64,000 bases of DNA from assembly GCA_020845705.1 (NCBI GenBank), contig JADLFH010000052.1:24888-88887 (forward strand), in the 5' to 3' direction. This DNA is from Microthrixaceae bacterium (GTDB lineage Bacteria > Actinomycetota > Acidimicrobiia > Acidimicrobiales > Microtrichaceae). The first letter of the stretch is position 1. Every line of letters begins with the position of its first letter. The notes under the pieces are model-generated. The model had not been told where the DNA came from and did no database searches. It was given only the letters and a program-made list of their open reading frames with translations. Shown in pieces: positions 8,943-17,531 of the stretch. The position numbers and the translations under genes were made by a program.

Positions 8943-9374
8943 ATGACCTCAGTCACCGCAGATTCACCCACCGTCGGCCACGGCGAGGGCCACGGCCACC
9001 CCTCCGACATCACGTACTGGAAGGTCGGCCTGTTCCTCGCGGCGGTCACGGGCCTGGAGGTGTCCACCTACTGGTGGCCCGAGTCGGCGCGCCGCGTCGC
9101 CGGTGTCGCCCTCATCATCATGATGGTGGTCAAGTTCGTCACCGTCGCCGCGTACTTCATGCACCTCCGCTTCGACGCTCTGATCCTGCGTCGCGTTTTC
9201 GTGTTCGGCATCGTCATCGCGTTGGCGGTCTACATCGGGACTTTGACCTCGTCGGTCTACTGGTGGAACTCGGGTGTCGATCCGGTCGTCGACGTTCCGC
9301 GGGCCAAGCCCGTACCCCCTGCTCCGCCGGAGCCGGCACCGGTCGCGCCGGCGTCGGGCGGCGGCGGTCACTGA
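8943..9374 (+). CDS. ctaF: Cytochrome c oxidase subunit IV (prokaryotic COX4 type)
   Basis: Small accessory oxidase subunit of 143 residues with three predicted helices. A His/Gly-rich N-terminus (about 13-20) precedes YWKVGLFLAAVTGLEV. The central VVKFVTVAAYFMHLRFD is the usual signature of the bacterial COX4_pro family. The C-terminus is a Pro/Ala-rich extension ending in Gly and His, longer than usual. It follows ctaE by 12 bases and precedes ctaG by 13. Confidence 0.9.
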   Translation: MTSVTADSPTVGHGEGHGHPSDITYWKVGLFLAAVTGLEVSTYWWPESARRVAGVALIIMMVVKFVTVAAYFMHLRFDALILRRVFVFGIVIALAVYIGTLTSSVYWWNSGVDPVVDVPRAKPVPPAPPEPAPVAPASGGGGH

Positions 9375-9387
9375 CCCCGGTGCTTCG

Positions 9388-10224
9388 GTGACAGCCACCT
9401 CGGCCTTCCCGGAGTGGCAACCCCATCCCGAGGTCTGGCTGCTCGTCCTCGGGGTGATCGCCTGTGGTCTATACGTGTCCCGGGTGATCCAGCCCCGCGC
9501 GGTTGCGGCGGGTGGAAGCCCGATCACCGCCGCCCAGCGCCGCTGGTTCGCGCTCGGCGTGGTGGTGTTGTGGTTGGCGTCGGACTGGCCGATCCACGAC
9601 GTGGGCGAGGAACGTCTCTACTCGGCACACATGCTCCAGCACATGTTGTTGACCGTGGTGGTCCCCCCGGTGTTCCTGTTGGCGACACCCGAATGGCTCG
9701 GTCGTCTCATCCTGGGCAACGGAAAGGTCAACCGGTGGTTCCACCGGCTGGCGCGGCCGATTCCGGCCGCGGTGGGCTACAACGTGCTCGCAGCGCTGAG
9801 CCACTGGACCGGCATCGTGAACCTCGCAGTGGAGAACGGCCCGTTCCACTACCTGGTGCACGTGCTGTTCGTGTTCACCTCGCTGCTGGTCTGGGTGCCG
9901 GTGTGCGGTCCGTTCCCCGAACTGCGGCTGTCCCCACCGGGCCGGCTGATCTACATCTTCCTGATGTCGTTGATCCCGGTCATCCCCGCGGCGTTCTTCG
10001 TGGCCGCAACGTCGCCCCTCTACCGCGCCTATGACCACGGGATCCGGTTGTGGGGCATCTCCATCATGGAGGACCAGCAGTACTCCGCGGTGGTGATGCA
10101 GGTGGTGGAGGGGACCTACCTCTGGGTGATCATCATCTACGGGTTGTTGCGTTGGCTGGGCTCATCCGAGCGCGAGCGGGGCTCGAAGTTCCGCGGGAAG
10201 CTCGTCACGTCGTCCGAGGCGTAG
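9388..10224 (+). CDS. ctaG: Cytochrome c oxidase assembly protein, CtaG family
   Basis: Polytopic protein of about 278 residues of the caa3_CtaG family, needed for assembly of caa3-type oxidase. Typical segments are WLASDWPIHDVGEERLYSAHMLQHMLL with conserved histidines, ALSHWTGIVNLAVENGPFHYLVH, and WVPVCGPFPELRLSPPGRLIYIFLMS. The GTG at 9388 is the first sensible in-frame start after ctaF ends. Earlier in-frame codons are inside ctaF. No strong ribosome site is visible, so the exact start is uncertain. It ends the oxidase cluster and converges on the thioesterase gene. Confidence 0.92.
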   Translation: MTATSAFPEWQPHPEVWLLVLGVIACGLYVSRVIQPRAVAAGGSPITAAQRRWFALGVVVLWLASDWPIHDVGEERLYSAHMLQHMLLTVVVPPVFLLATPEWLGRLILGNGKVNRWFHRLARPIPAAVGYNVLAALSHWTGIVNLAVENGPFHYLVHVLFVFTSLLVWVPVCGPFPELRLSPPGRLIYIFLMSLIPVIPAAFFVAATSPLYRAYDHGIRLWGISIMEDQQYSAVVMQVVEGTYLWVIIIYGLLRWLGSSERERGSKFRGKLVTSSEA

Positions 10225-10250
10225 GCACCCGTGCCCGTCGGGTCAGCCGG

Positions 10251-10745
10251 TCACTGAGCCCCGGCGGTCCGCCTGGCGGACCCCAGGCGCTTGTCGACCA
10301 CCATCATGGAGAAGTCGGCGACGGCTATCACATGGTCGTCGCCGTCGTCGCCGGTTCCGCTCAACACCTTGCACTCCACCACGATGAGGCGACTGCCCAG
10401 CTTCACCACCTCCGCACGAGCCACCACGACATCGGAGCGGTGGGTGCCGAGGTAGCGGACGTGCATGTCGGAGGTGACCAGCGTCTCCTTCGTGTGGTCG
10501 AAGCCACGGCATCGTGCCGCGGCCAGAGCACAGGCCATGTCCACGAGGGTGGCGATGGCCCCACCGTGGAGGTTCGCCATCGACCCCATCGCTTCGCGCC
10601 TCACCGGCATGCGTACCTCGGCGATGCGTGATCCCTCCTCCGGCACTTCGAACTCCAAGCCCAGCAGCGAGTGAAGTGGAACGTGGCCGCCGGCTTCGGC
10701 GGGGAGGTCGTTCGTGTCGGGTTCGGTCTCGTGTCCAGTGGTCAT
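10251..10745 (-). CDS. PaaI-type hotdog-fold thioesterase
   Basis: A 164-residue single hotdog domain. MANLHGGAIATLVDMACALAA carries the HGG motif and helix of the PaaI/YdiI class, which hydrolyse acyl-CoA thioesters; TSDMHVRYLGTH and VVVDKRLG fit the later strands. The ATG at 10745 is chosen: translation further upstream would run into the ABC permease gene on the same strand. The gene is 34 bases downstream of that permease and may be the third member of the transcript. Substrate cannot be told from the sequence. Confidence 0.85.
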   Translation of the reverse strand: MTTGHETEPDTNDLPAEAGGHVPLHSLLGLEFEVPEEGSRIAEVRMPVRREAMGSMANLHGGAIATLVDMACALAAARCRGFDHTKETLVTSDMHVRYLGTHRSDVVVARAEVVKLGSRLIVVECKVLSGTGDDGDDHVIAVADFSMMVVDKRLGSARRTAGAQ

Positions 10746-10779
10746 CTTCGCAATCCCATTCGGTGGTTCGGTCGCGGTC

Positions 10780-11508
10780 TCAGGACTCCCAGCGGAAGCG
10801 CCACGCGGCAACCAGGGGCATTCCGATCGCCCACAGGAACAGCACCGCCCAGGAGCCGCCGTGTACGTGTTGGCCAGGCGTGAGAGATCCGATGACGGCA
10901 TCTGAGAGCGCTGCCGCCGGGAAGATCTCGGCGATGCTGCGCAGGGCGTGGGGCAGCTTCTCGAACGGCACCATCATCCCTCCGGTGATCAGCAAGAGGA
11001 GGTAGAGCCCGTTGCAGACCGCGAGGTTGAGCGTCCCCGAAAGCGTCCCCGCCAGGAACAGGCCGAGCCCCGCGAAGGCGGCTGTGCCGAGGATCGCCGC
11101 TGCGATGGCCGCCGCCCAGCCGCCGGTGGGGCTCCAGCCCAGCGCGGCACCTGCGGCGATCAGCACCGCGAACTGCGCCGTCTCGGTGACCAACACGCTG
11201 AGGATCTTCGCCCCGATCAGTCGCGGTCGACCCAGAGGTGTGGCGCCCAGGCGCTTGAGCACCCCGTAGTAGCGCTCGAACCCCGTGCCTATCCCCAGCG
11301 AGACCATCGATGACGACATGACGGCCAGAGCCAGGACCGCGGGGGTGAGGAAGTCGACGGGTCGGGCGATGCTTCCTTTCGGCAGGACGTCGACGTTCGC
11401 GAAGAACACCAGGATCCCGAGGGGGATCCCCACCGAGACGATGAGCTGCTCGCCTTGGCGGAAGGTGAGGCGTAGCTCGCTGCGAACCTGTGCCACGAGT
11501 GCCTTCAC
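10780..11508 (-). CDS. ABC-2 type exporter permease
   Basis: A 242-residue integral membrane protein with six predicted helices, typical of ABC-2 permeases that pair with a single-domain ATPase to export drugs, lipids or polysaccharides. MKALVAQVRSELRLTFRQGEQ is the usual amphipathic N-terminus; GFERYYGVLKRLGATPLGR is the conserved cytoplasmic loop contacting the ATPase; GGMMVPFEKLP and FPAAALSDAV are typical late segments. Its start overlaps the end of the ATPase gene by 4 bases, so they form one transporter. Confidence 0.92.
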   Translation of the reverse strand: MKALVAQVRSELRLTFRQGEQLIVSVGIPLGILVFFANVDVLPKGSIARPVDFLTPAVLALAVMSSSMVSLGIGTGFERYYGVLKRLGATPLGRPRLIGAKILSVLVTETAQFAVLIAAGAALGWSPTGGWAAAIAAAILGTAAFAGLGLFLAGTLSGTLNLAVCNGLYLLLLITGGMMVPFEKLPHALRSIAEIFPAAALSDAVIGSLTPGQHVHGGSWAVLFLWAIGMPLVAAWRFRWES

Positions 11509-12461
11509 GAGTGGCCTCCGCGTCGCCGCGCCGGTTGTGAGCGCTGCGTCTCACCCGGCGACCGTTCGCCGGTCAGGCGGGCGAAGAGGTCGTCGAGGCG
11601 CTGGCGTCCGGCCCGGAGGTCGCCCACGAGGACGTCGTGTGTGGCCAGCCAGCTCGCCAACCGGGCGACACCATCGGGCGTGGGGCGCGCCATGATCCGG
11701 TAGACGCCGGGTGACTCCTCCACCGAAGTCGCGCCCAATGCCTCGCCGAGTTGTGCCATGTCGAGGCCCGCGACAGCCCGGAACTCGAAGTCCTCCGGCT
11801 CGCCGGTGGCCAACAGGTCGTGTGGCGTGCCGTCTGCCACCACCTTGCCCCGGTCGATGATGACGATGCGATCCGCGAGCATCTCGGCCTCCTCCAGATC
11901 GTGCGTCGTCAACACGATGGCGACACCGTCGCGGCGGAGGTCCTGGATCAACGAACGGATCAGCTGCTTGCCCTGGAGGTCGACTCCTGCGGTGGGCTCG
12001 TCCAGGAAGGCAACCGACGGACGGCCGACCAACGCGAGCGCCAGCGACAATCGCTGCTGTTCGCCACCGGATAGGGAACGCCAACTGCTGCTGCGGCGAT
12101 GCTCGAGGCCCACCATCGACAACAACTCCTCGGAATCGAGCGGGTCGTCGTAGTAGGAGGCGAAGAGGCGGATGGCCTCGTGCGGCCGGATTCCCGTGTA
12201 GACGCCGCCGTCTTGGAGCATCACCCCGATTCGTCGAACCACCTCGGTGTGGTCGCGGGCCGGATCGAACCCACACACCCTGACGGTGCCCGACGACGGC
12301 CTGCGGAAGCCCTCGAGACATTCCAGCGTGGAGGTCTTGCCTGCCCCGTTGGGGCCCAGCACCACGGTGACGGCAGCCGCTTCGGCCACGAAGGAGATGC
12401 CGTCCACCGCGACCACGTCGCCGTAGCGCACCGCCAGGGAGTCGACCTCAACTGCTGGCAC
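11505..12461 (-). CDS. ABC exporter ATPase subunit
   Basis: A 318-residue ATPase with Walker A GPNGAGKT, signature LSGGEQQRLS, Walker B VAFLDEP and the H-loop in LTTHDLEEAEML, followed by a C-terminal extension common in drug or antibiotic exporters. The GTG at 12461 is chosen because AGGAGG (12468-12473) lies 6 bases upstream. An upstream ATG at 12491 has no such site. It is coupled to the permease gene by a 4-base overlap and divergent from serS. Confidence 0.93.
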   Translation of the reverse strand: MPAVEVDSLAVRYGDVVAVDGISFVAEAAAVTVVLGPNGAGKTSTLECLEGFRRPSSGTVRVCGFDPARDHTEVVRRIGVMLQDGGVYTGIRPHEAIRLFASYYDDPLDSEELLSMVGLEHRRSSSWRSLSGGEQQRLSLALALVGRPSVAFLDEPTAGVDLQGKQLIRSLIQDLRRDGVAIVLTTHDLEEAEMLADRIVIIDRGKVVADGTPHDLLATGEPEDFEFRAVAGLDMAQLGEALGATSVEESPGVYRIMARPTPDGVARLASWLATHDVLVGDLRAGRQRLDDLFARLTGERSPGETQRSQPARRRGGHS

Positions 12462-12593
12462 CAGCGACCTCCTGTTCTTCCAACCGCGCACCCGGCGCGC
12501 CGCCCGATGCCGGCTTGGGACGCTATCGCCGCCGTGTGCCGCGGCGACAACCCCGAACGGCCGGGAGGGTGGGGGGAGCTACCGTGGCGACCC

Positions 12594-13877
12594 ATGCTCG
12601 ATGTCCGACGATTCCGAAGCGAACCCGACATCATCCGCGCGGGCTTGGCCCGCCGCGGGGAGGACGTCTCGGTGGTCGACGAGGTGATCGACCTCGACGC
12701 CGAGGTGCGCCGTCTCTCGGCGTCCCGCGACGATATTCGTGCCCGGGTGCGGACCATCTCCCACGAGGTCGGCCAACTCCATCGCGACGGGCGCAAGGAG
12801 GAGGCAACCGAGCTGCAAGCCGAGAGCCGGGCGCTGGGCGACGAGGAGAAGCGGCTCGACCATGCCGCCGACGAAGCGGCGGCGACCTTGCGTGACCGGC
12901 TGCTGCGGATCCCCAACCTGCCCTCGGGTGACGCTCCGGACGGCGCGAGCGAGCACGACAACGTCGTGGTGCGTGTGGAGGGGGCGGCAGCTCAGAGCTT
13001 TGAGGATCACCAGCGCGTCCCACACTGGGAGATCGGCGAGCAGTTCGGCCTGTTGGACCTGGAGCGCGGCGCGAAGCTCTCGGGGTCGATGTTCGTGATG
13101 TACCGCGGGCTAGGCGCAGCGCTGGTCCGGGCGCTGTGTCAGCTTGCGCTGGACCGCAACGCCGATCTCTACGAGGAGATCCGGCCGCCCACGTTGGTTC
13201 GTACCGAGACCATGGTGGCCACGGGTCATCTACCCAAGTTCGAGGAGGACGCATACCACCTGGAGCGTGACGACCTCTGGGCCATCCCCACCGCCGAGGT
13301 ACCGCTCACCTCGCTGGCCCGCGATGAGATCCTCGACGGCGCGACCTTGCCGAAGCGGCTGATGGCGCACACGAGTTGTTTCAGGCGTGAGGCCGGCTCG
13401 GCGGGCAAGGACACCCGCGGGCTGTTGAGGGTCCACGAGTTCGACAAGGTCGAGATCCTGGCGTACGCGACGCCGGATCAGGCGTCGGAGCTGCACAGCG
13501 AACTGCTGGCCCGCGCCGAAGGCCTGCTCGCGGATCTGGGCCTTTCGTACCGGGTGCTGGATCTCTGCGCGGGAGACCTCGGGGCCTCGGCCGCCCGCAC
13601 GTTCGACCTGGAGGCCTACGCCCCTGGCGTGGACCGTTATCTCGAGTGCAGTTCGGTGTCGTGGTTCTCCGACTACCAGGCCAGGCGGGCAAACGTGCGA
13701 TACCGGCCGACGGAGGGGACCGGCACCCAGGTCTGCCACACGCTCAACGGGTCCGCCCTTGCGGTGCCGCGGGTCTGGGCTGCGCTGGTCGAGACGCACC
13801 GCCTCCCTGACGGCAGCGTGTCGGTGCCGGAGGTGTTGAGGCCATACATGCGCGGAGTGGAGCGGATAGGGGACTGA
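12594..13877 (+). CDS. serS: Seryl-tRNA synthetase
   Basis: Charges tRNA-Ser with serine. The 427-residue product has an N-terminal coiled-coil tRNA-binding arm (about 27-100, rich in Arg, Glu and Ala). The class II core has motif 2 in [20 protein letters not shown] and motif 3 in [18 protein letters not shown]. Length is normal. The ATG at 12594 begins [12 protein letters not shown], the usual SerRS N-terminus; upstream in-frame sequence is antisense to the ABC ATPase. pdxH follows after 1 base. Confidence 0.97.
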   Translation: MLDVRRFRSEPDIIRAGLARRGEDVSVVDEVIDLDAEVRRLSASRDDIRARVRTISHEVGQLHRDGRKEEATELQAESRALGDEEKRLDHAADEAAATLRDRLLRIPNLPSGDAPDGASEHDNVVVRVEGAAAQSFEDHQRVPHWEIGEQFGLLDLERGAKLSGSMFVMYRGLGAALVRALCQLALDRNADLYEEIRPPTLVRTETMVATGHLPKFEEDAYHLERDDLWAIPTAEVPLTSLARDEILDGATLPKRLMAHTSCFRREAGSAGKDTRGLLRVHEFDKVEILAYATPDQASELHSELLARAEGLLADLGLSYRVLDLCAGDLGASAARTFDLEAYAPGVDRYLECSSVSWFSDYQARRANVRYRPTEGTGTQVCHTLNGSALAVPRVWAALVETHRLPDGSVSVPEVLRPYMRGVERIGD

Positions 13878-13878
13878 G

Positions 13879-14514
13879 ATGGGTGGAGAGGGCCACGCGC
13901 GCTTCGACTACACACGGGGTCGGCTGGATCGAGCCGATCTCGATCCCGACCCGCTGGTCCAAGCCCGCCGGTGGTTGGACGACGCCGTCGCCGCGGGCGT
14001 GGCGGAGCCGACCGGTGTCGTGCTCTCCACGGCGGATGCCAACGGCCGGCCGTCCTCGCGTGCAGTCCTGGCGCGGGGGATCGATCGCGGTGTCGTCTTC
14101 TTCACGAACTACCGGTCTGCGAAGGGACGTGATCTGGACGCGAACCCGAACTGCGCTCTGCTCTTCGCTTGGTTCGACCTGGAACGGCAGATACGTCTGG
14201 AGGGTAGAGCCGAGCGGCTCGACTCAGCGGGTTCCGACGCCTACTTCGAGAGCCGTCCGCGCGAGAGCCAGATCGGCGCGTGGGCGTCGCCGCAGTCGGA
14301 GGTGATCGCAGACCGCGAGGTGTTGAAGGCTTCCATAGCGGAGGTGGTCGAGCGGTTCCGCGACGGCGAGATCACCCGCCCGCCCCATTGGGGTGGTTAT
14401 CGGGTCGTGCCCGAGACGGTGGAGTTCTGGCAGGGGCGGCCGAGCCGCCTACACGACCGGCTTCGCTATCGCCGCGACGGAGACACCTGGGTAATCGAAC
14501 GTCTCGCCCCCTGA
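13879..14514 (+). CDS. pdxH: Pyridoxamine 5'-phosphate oxidase
   Basis: FMN enzyme that oxidises PNP or PMP to PLP. The 211-residue protein has [12 protein letters not shown] and [14 protein letters not shown] for FMN and substrate binding, [12 protein letters not shown], and the family C-terminal signature [17 protein letters not shown]. The start is 1 base after the serS stop, so the two are probably cotranscribed. PLP made here would serve the PLP enzymes in the window, such as HemL and the MalY/PatB-type aminotransferase. Confidence 0.95.
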   Translation: MGGEGHARFDYTRGRLDRADLDPDPLVQARRWLDDAVAAGVAEPTGVVLSTADANGRPSSRAVLARGIDRGVVFFTNYRSAKGRDLDANPNCALLFAWFDLERQIRLEGRAERLDSAGSDAYFESRPRESQIGAWASPQSEVIADREVLKASIAEVVERFRDGEITRPPHWGGYRVVPETVEFWQGRPSRLHDRLRYRRDGDTWVIERLAP

Positions 14515-14527
14515 GCAACGTGCATCT

Positions 14528-15253
14528 CTAGTACAGGGCCGTACGGAGGCGGCGGCGGTGTCCGTCGGCACCGCAGTACCACGCGTCGCGCGGCCAGATG
14601 CGGTCGTCGTGGTCATGGCCGTGGATCTGCACGCCACACCACACCGCGACGTCGTGATCGCGCCACACCGCGGCATCGTCGAGGGCTCGCCACAGGTCGA
14701 CCTCGATGGCGTCGAGTGCGGCCAGGGTCAGGTCGACGAGGGTCGGCGGTGGCAGCTGTGGGTCGATGAGGCGGAGGGCCAGGCGTGTGGCCTCGAAGTC
14801 GTCGAAGTCGATCTCGGTGGGGAGCGTTCCTTCGATCGACTGCTGGAGGATCGCGTTGAGCGCTCCGCAGGTGGCGGTGGGACGGGTCTGGCCACTGCGG
14901 ATCGTCGATCCGATCGACCCGTCCGACTCGATGCCGATGTGGGGGCAACCGAACACCAGCATCGCCCCCCGACCTGCCGAGTCGGGGACGTGGCTGAGCG
15001 CCGCCTGCCAGCCGGTGCGTCCCAGGGCTGGAACACCGCCGAGGCCCGCAAGGGTGAACGAGGAACCCCAGTCGGCCTCCACCGCGTCGAAGAAGTCCGT
15101 GGTGAGCTCGTCGCGACAGATGCTGACCAAGGTCAGGGTCCGTTCGGTGGTGAATCCCAGGGGTTCCACCTGGCGCCTCACCTCCGCGAGGAAGTCGGCG
15201 ACGTCGAGGGCCCCGGGGAAGTGCTTGTCGACTGCCTCGTCGAATGCGGTCAC
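14528..15253 (-). CDS. LCIB/C-type (theta/beta-like) carbonic anhydrase family protein
   Basis: A 241-residue protein resembling the LCIB/C carbonic anhydrase family of algae and some bacteria. Putative zinc ligands are Cys46 in SICRDEL (with the Arg47-Asp48 pair), His105 in CPHIGIESDG and Cys129 in TATCGAL; LGGVPALGRTGW and SHVPDSAGRG are further family-like blocks. It would interconvert CO2 and bicarbonate in the cytoplasm. The GTG at 15253 overlaps the ccdA stop (GTGA), giving tight coupling. Family assignment is from remembered motif patterns, so moderate confidence; some members of this family are reported inactive. Confidence 0.7.
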   Translation of the reverse strand: MTAFDEAVDKHFPGALDVADFLAEVRRQVEPLGFTTERTLTLVSICRDELTTDFFDAVEADWGSSFTLAGLGGVPALGRTGWQAALSHVPDSAGRGAMLVFGCPHIGIESDGSIGSTIRSGQTRPTATCGALNAILQQSIEGTLPTEIDFDDFEATRLALRLIDPQLPPPTLVDLTLAALDAIEVDLWRALDDAAVWRDHDVAVWCGVQIHGHDHDDRIWPRDAWYCGADGHRRRLRTALY

Positions 15254-16116
15254 GGGGCGGCAGTCTCGCGCCGCCGTACCAGCCACGCGAACGCGGCGCT
15301 TGCGGCGACGACACCCAGGCTGATCAACCCCAGGCGGACCGCGCCGATCTGGTCGATGCGGTCACCCACCCACGACTGGGTCTCCTGGAGCCGTGTGGCG
15401 AGGCCGGTGCCGCGGGTGCGCATGTTGAGCTGCTGGTGTTCGGCCCACCCGTAGTAGGCGACGACCGATCCTGTGACGACCAGGAGTGCGCCGCTGATGC
15501 GTCCGAAATGTGGAGCCACGCGCCGCATGGCCCGCACCAACCCCTCTCTGGCAAGGGCGACAGCGAAGGTCAGCAGCGTCACGAGGGACCCCATCCCCAA
15601 CCCGAACACCACGAAGGTGCTCACGCCCGTGGCGAAGCTCTCCGAGAACGTCGTGGACAACACGGTGGTGAAGATGGGGATGGTGCAGCTCAGCGACGCG
15701 ACCGCGTAGGAGATGCCGAAGAGGAACGTGGACCACGCCTCCTGGCCGCCCTTGCCGACCTTCAGCTTGGGGAGGCGGACGACCGGCTCGAACCCGAACA
15801 GCATCGCGACGCCCAACACGACCACGGCCACGCCCATGGCCGCGGTGACCCACGGGAGGCGATCGGCGATGCTCGACGCCACCGAACTCCAGATCACGCC
15901 CATGATCCCGAACACGAGGAGGAACCCGGCGGTGAGGCTCGCACCCACGCCCACGGCGCGGAACAACGCGGTGGAGGTCGGCACTTCCTCGTCGTCTGCC
16001 CGCCCCAGGTAGTAGGAGAGGTACGCGGGCAGCAGCGTGAACCCACACGGGTTCAGGGTCGCGAGCATCCCCGCGGCGAAGGCGTAACCGGGCGAAGGTG
16101 CTGCCGCGAACATCAC
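15250..16116 (-). CDS. ccdA: CcdA-type cytochrome c biogenesis / thiol-disulfide transporter
   Basis: Membrane protein of 288 residues that carries reducing equivalents from cytoplasmic thioredoxin to extracytoplasmic thioredoxin-like proteins. The two reactive cysteines are in NPCGFTLLPAY (about residue 24) and SLSCTIPIF (about 148), in the usual symmetric helices. A C-terminal extension of about 70 residues adds a polar stretch and a final membrane helix. It overlaps tlpA upstream and the carbonic anhydrase gene downstream by 4 bases each. TlpA is the obvious acceptor. Confidence 0.93.
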   Translation of the reverse strand: MMFAAAPSPGYAFAAGMLATLNPCGFTLLPAYLSYYLGRADDEEVPTSTALFRAVGVGASLTAGFLLVFGIMGVIWSSVASSIADRLPWVTAAMGVAVVVLGVAMLFGFEPVVRLPKLKVGKGGQEAWSTFLFGISYAVASLSCTIPIFTTVLSTTFSESFATGVSTFVVFGLGMGSLVTLLTFAVALAREGLVRAMRRVAPHFGRISGALLVVTGSVVAYYGWAEHQQLNMRTRGTGLATRLQETQSWVGDRIDQIGAVRLGLISLGVVAASAAFAWLVRRRETAAP

Positions 16117-16727
16117 GATCCCACCAGATCGCGTATCCCCTGTTCGTCCAGCGCTCCCTCCACGATCGCCTTGACGGTTCCGTCCTCGGCGATGAGCACC
16201 GAGTGGGGAAGCTGTCGGCCACCGAACGCGGCGAGGATCTCGCCCTTGGGGTCACGGACGATGGGGTAGGTGACGCCGGTTCGTTCGACCGTCTTGGTGC
16301 CGGCGTCCACGCTGTCGGCCACGTCGACCCCCACCACCACGACCGAACCGCCCGAGTCGTCGGCAACCTTCTCCAGCGCCGGCATCTCGGCGAGGCATGG
16401 CGCGCAGGTTGAGCTCCAGAAGTTCACCAGGGTGGTGGTGCCGGCGAAGGTGGAAAGCGACCCCGTCGTTCCGTCGAGGTAGGTGAAGGTGGCCGACGGG
16501 GCCTCCCGGCCGACCTCCGCGAGACCGTTCACCTCGACGTCCGCGTTGGGGGTGCCGCTGACCATCTGCTCGGGGGAGATCGTCTCCCTCCTGGCGGAGG
16601 GGTCGGTCCGGCCGGCCAGGAACCACCACGCGGCACTCAACGCGAGTGCAGCCGACAGGCAGCTGATCGCAATGAGGGTCGGGAGGGAAGGCGCCGGTGC
16701 CCGGACCGGTGTCTCGGTGTGCGACAT
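16113..16727 (-). CDS. Membrane-anchored TlpA/ResA-like thioredoxin
   Basis: A 204-residue protein with one N-terminal membrane segment (about 16-38) and an extracytoplasmic thioredoxin fold. The active site is Cys108-Ala-Pro-Cys111 in FWSSTCAPCLAEMPAL, and the cis-Pro region is RQLPHSVLI. It is likely reduced by CcdA from the next gene and in turn reduces apocytochrome c or CuA-site disulfides. The stop overlaps the ccdA start by 4 bases. Upstream lies the hairpin that ends whiB7. Confidence 0.92.
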   Translation of the reverse strand: MSHTETPVRAPAPSLPTLIAISCLSAALALSAAWWFLAGRTDPSARRETISPEQMVSGTPNADVEVNGLAEVGREAPSATFTYLDGTTGSLSTFAGTTTLVNFWSSTCAPCLAEMPALEKVADDSGGSVVVVGVDVADSVDAGTKTVERTGVTYPIVRDPKGEILAAFGGRQLPHSVLIAEDGTVKAIVEGALDEQGIRDLVGS

Positions 16728-16758
16728 GGCAGCGTCAGGTTACGGGCGCGCCCCCCGG

Positions 16759-16793
16759 GAGGTCACACCGCCTGGAGGAGACGGTGTGACCTC
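16759..16793 (-). terminator. 12-bp perfect inverted repeat at the end of whiB7
   Basis: GAGGTCACACCG (16759-16770) and CGGTGTGACCTC (16782-16793) are perfect complements around an 11-base loop and span the whiB7 stop codon. The stem would form in the whiB7 transcript. No U-run follows, so a non-canonical terminator, an RNA 3' stabiliser or a protein-binding operator for the tlpA operon are all possible. Confidence 0.5.
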
Positions 16794-17140
16794 AGTCGCT
16801 CGGGGATCGGCACCAGGGGTAGCTGGTCGTCGGGACGCGGGGTCTTGGGGGGCCGGCCCCGCCGCCGTTTCGAGATGACGACCTTTCCACTGGAGAACAG
16901 TTGGCCGCCCCACACGCCCCATGGCTCGCGCCGGGCGAGTGCGCCCTCGAGGCACTCCGCCATCACGGGGCAGGTGGCGCAGATGTGCTTGGCGCGGGCG
17001 ATGTCGTGCAACTCGTCGGAGAAGAACACCCTGGTGAGCTCACCGGTGAGCGTGGAGCAGGCGGCGAGCGCGGTGGGGACCGCGTCGAACTCGGAGTCGT
17101 GGCCGGTTGGTGCTGGAATGGGGATCGTGGGGGCACCCAT
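16763..17140 (-). CDS. whiB7: WhiB7-type iron-sulfur transcription factor
   Basis: Redox-linked [4Fe-4S] WhiB protein of 125 residues that partners with the primary sigma factor. Cluster cysteines are Cys28, Cys54, Cys57 and Cys63. REPWGVWGGQLF (71-82) followed by KRRRGRPPK (91-99), an AT-hook, is the distinguishing layout of WhiB7, the activator of intrinsic antibiotic resistance in actinobacteria. The C-terminal extension after the hook (about 25 residues) is longer than in mycobacterial WhiB7. The upstream leader with a small ORF and a 13-bp hairpin matches the known attenuation layout of whiB7 genes. Confidence 0.85.
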   Translation of the reverse strand: MGAPTIPIPAPTGHDSEFDAVPTALAACSTLTGELTRVFFSDELHDIARAKHICATCPVMAECLEGALARREPWGVWGGQLFSSGKVVISKRRRGRPPKTPRPDDQLPLVPIPERLRSHRLLQAV

Positions 17141-17177
17141 GTCGGTGGTTCCTTTGCTGGAGGTCCGGTAAATGAGA

Positions 17178-17207
17178 AGAGGCCGCCGGGTTGTCCCGGC
17201 GGCCTCT
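17178..17207 (-). terminator. Strong hairpin between leader ORF and whiB7 (candidate attenuator)
   Basis: AGAGGCCGCCGGG (17178-17190) pairs perfectly with CCCGGCGGCCTCT (17195-17207) around a 4-base loop, a 13-bp GC-rich stem. On the minus strand it is followed by a moderately T-rich TCTCATTT stretch. It sits 38 bases before the whiB7 start and 33 bases after the leader ORF stop. Premature termination here would keep whiB7 off unless antitermination occurs. Confidence 0.7.
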
Positions 17208-17239
17208 GGAGAGCGGTTTCCTTCTTGGAGCTTGCGCTG

Positions 17240-17380
17240 TCAGGAAGGGCCTCCTCGGGCCGCCGGAAGGTTCATCCGGCCCTCGAAGTACTTGGTGGTG
17301 TGGGCGTTGGCGACCACCGACGCGCGACGGGCGACCGCTGCGGTCGTGCTCGTCTGCGAATGCCAGGTGCGGGACTTCAT
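17240..17380 (-). CDS. Small leader ORF (46 codons) upstream of whiB7
   Basis: Starts with ATG at 17380, with a GAGGGAAA ribosome-site-like stretch about 6 to 8 bases upstream, and encodes a basic 46-residue peptide beginning MKSRTWHSQTSTTAAVARR and ending LPAARGGPS. I recognise no domain. It lies between a candidate promoter and the 13-bp hairpin, in the same direction as whiB7. That is the place of the upstream ORF that controls whiB7 by ribosome-dependent attenuation in other actinobacteria. It could instead be a free-standing small protein gene; codon use looks ordinary. Confidence 0.5.
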   Translation of the reverse strand: MKSRTWHSQTSTTAAVARRASVVANAHTTKYFEGRMNLPAARGGPS

Positions 17381-17457
17381 CGGGGGTTTCCCTCGAGATC
17401 GGTGGTTTCGCCGTCCCGGCCGATCCCGCGAGAGGACGGCCCGAAAGACATCGGTCG

Positions 17458-17494
17458 AGAAGATCACAGCTTGCAACGCCCGTCAAGTGAATTT
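17458..17494 (-). promoter_or_regulatory. Candidate whiB7 leader promoter
   Basis: On the minus strand an AAATT run (17494-17490) lies three bases before TTGACG (17486-17481), a near-consensus -35. An AT-rich patch just upstream of the -35 is the known WhiB7 recognition feature, so this fits an autoregulated promoter. The -10 is weak: TCTTCT at 17463-17458 gives a 17-base spacer but matches only three consensus positions. Confidence 0.4.
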
Positions 17495-17531
17495 CGGAAC
17501 CACCTCGAAAGCGGGGACGCTGCGAGGCGAG

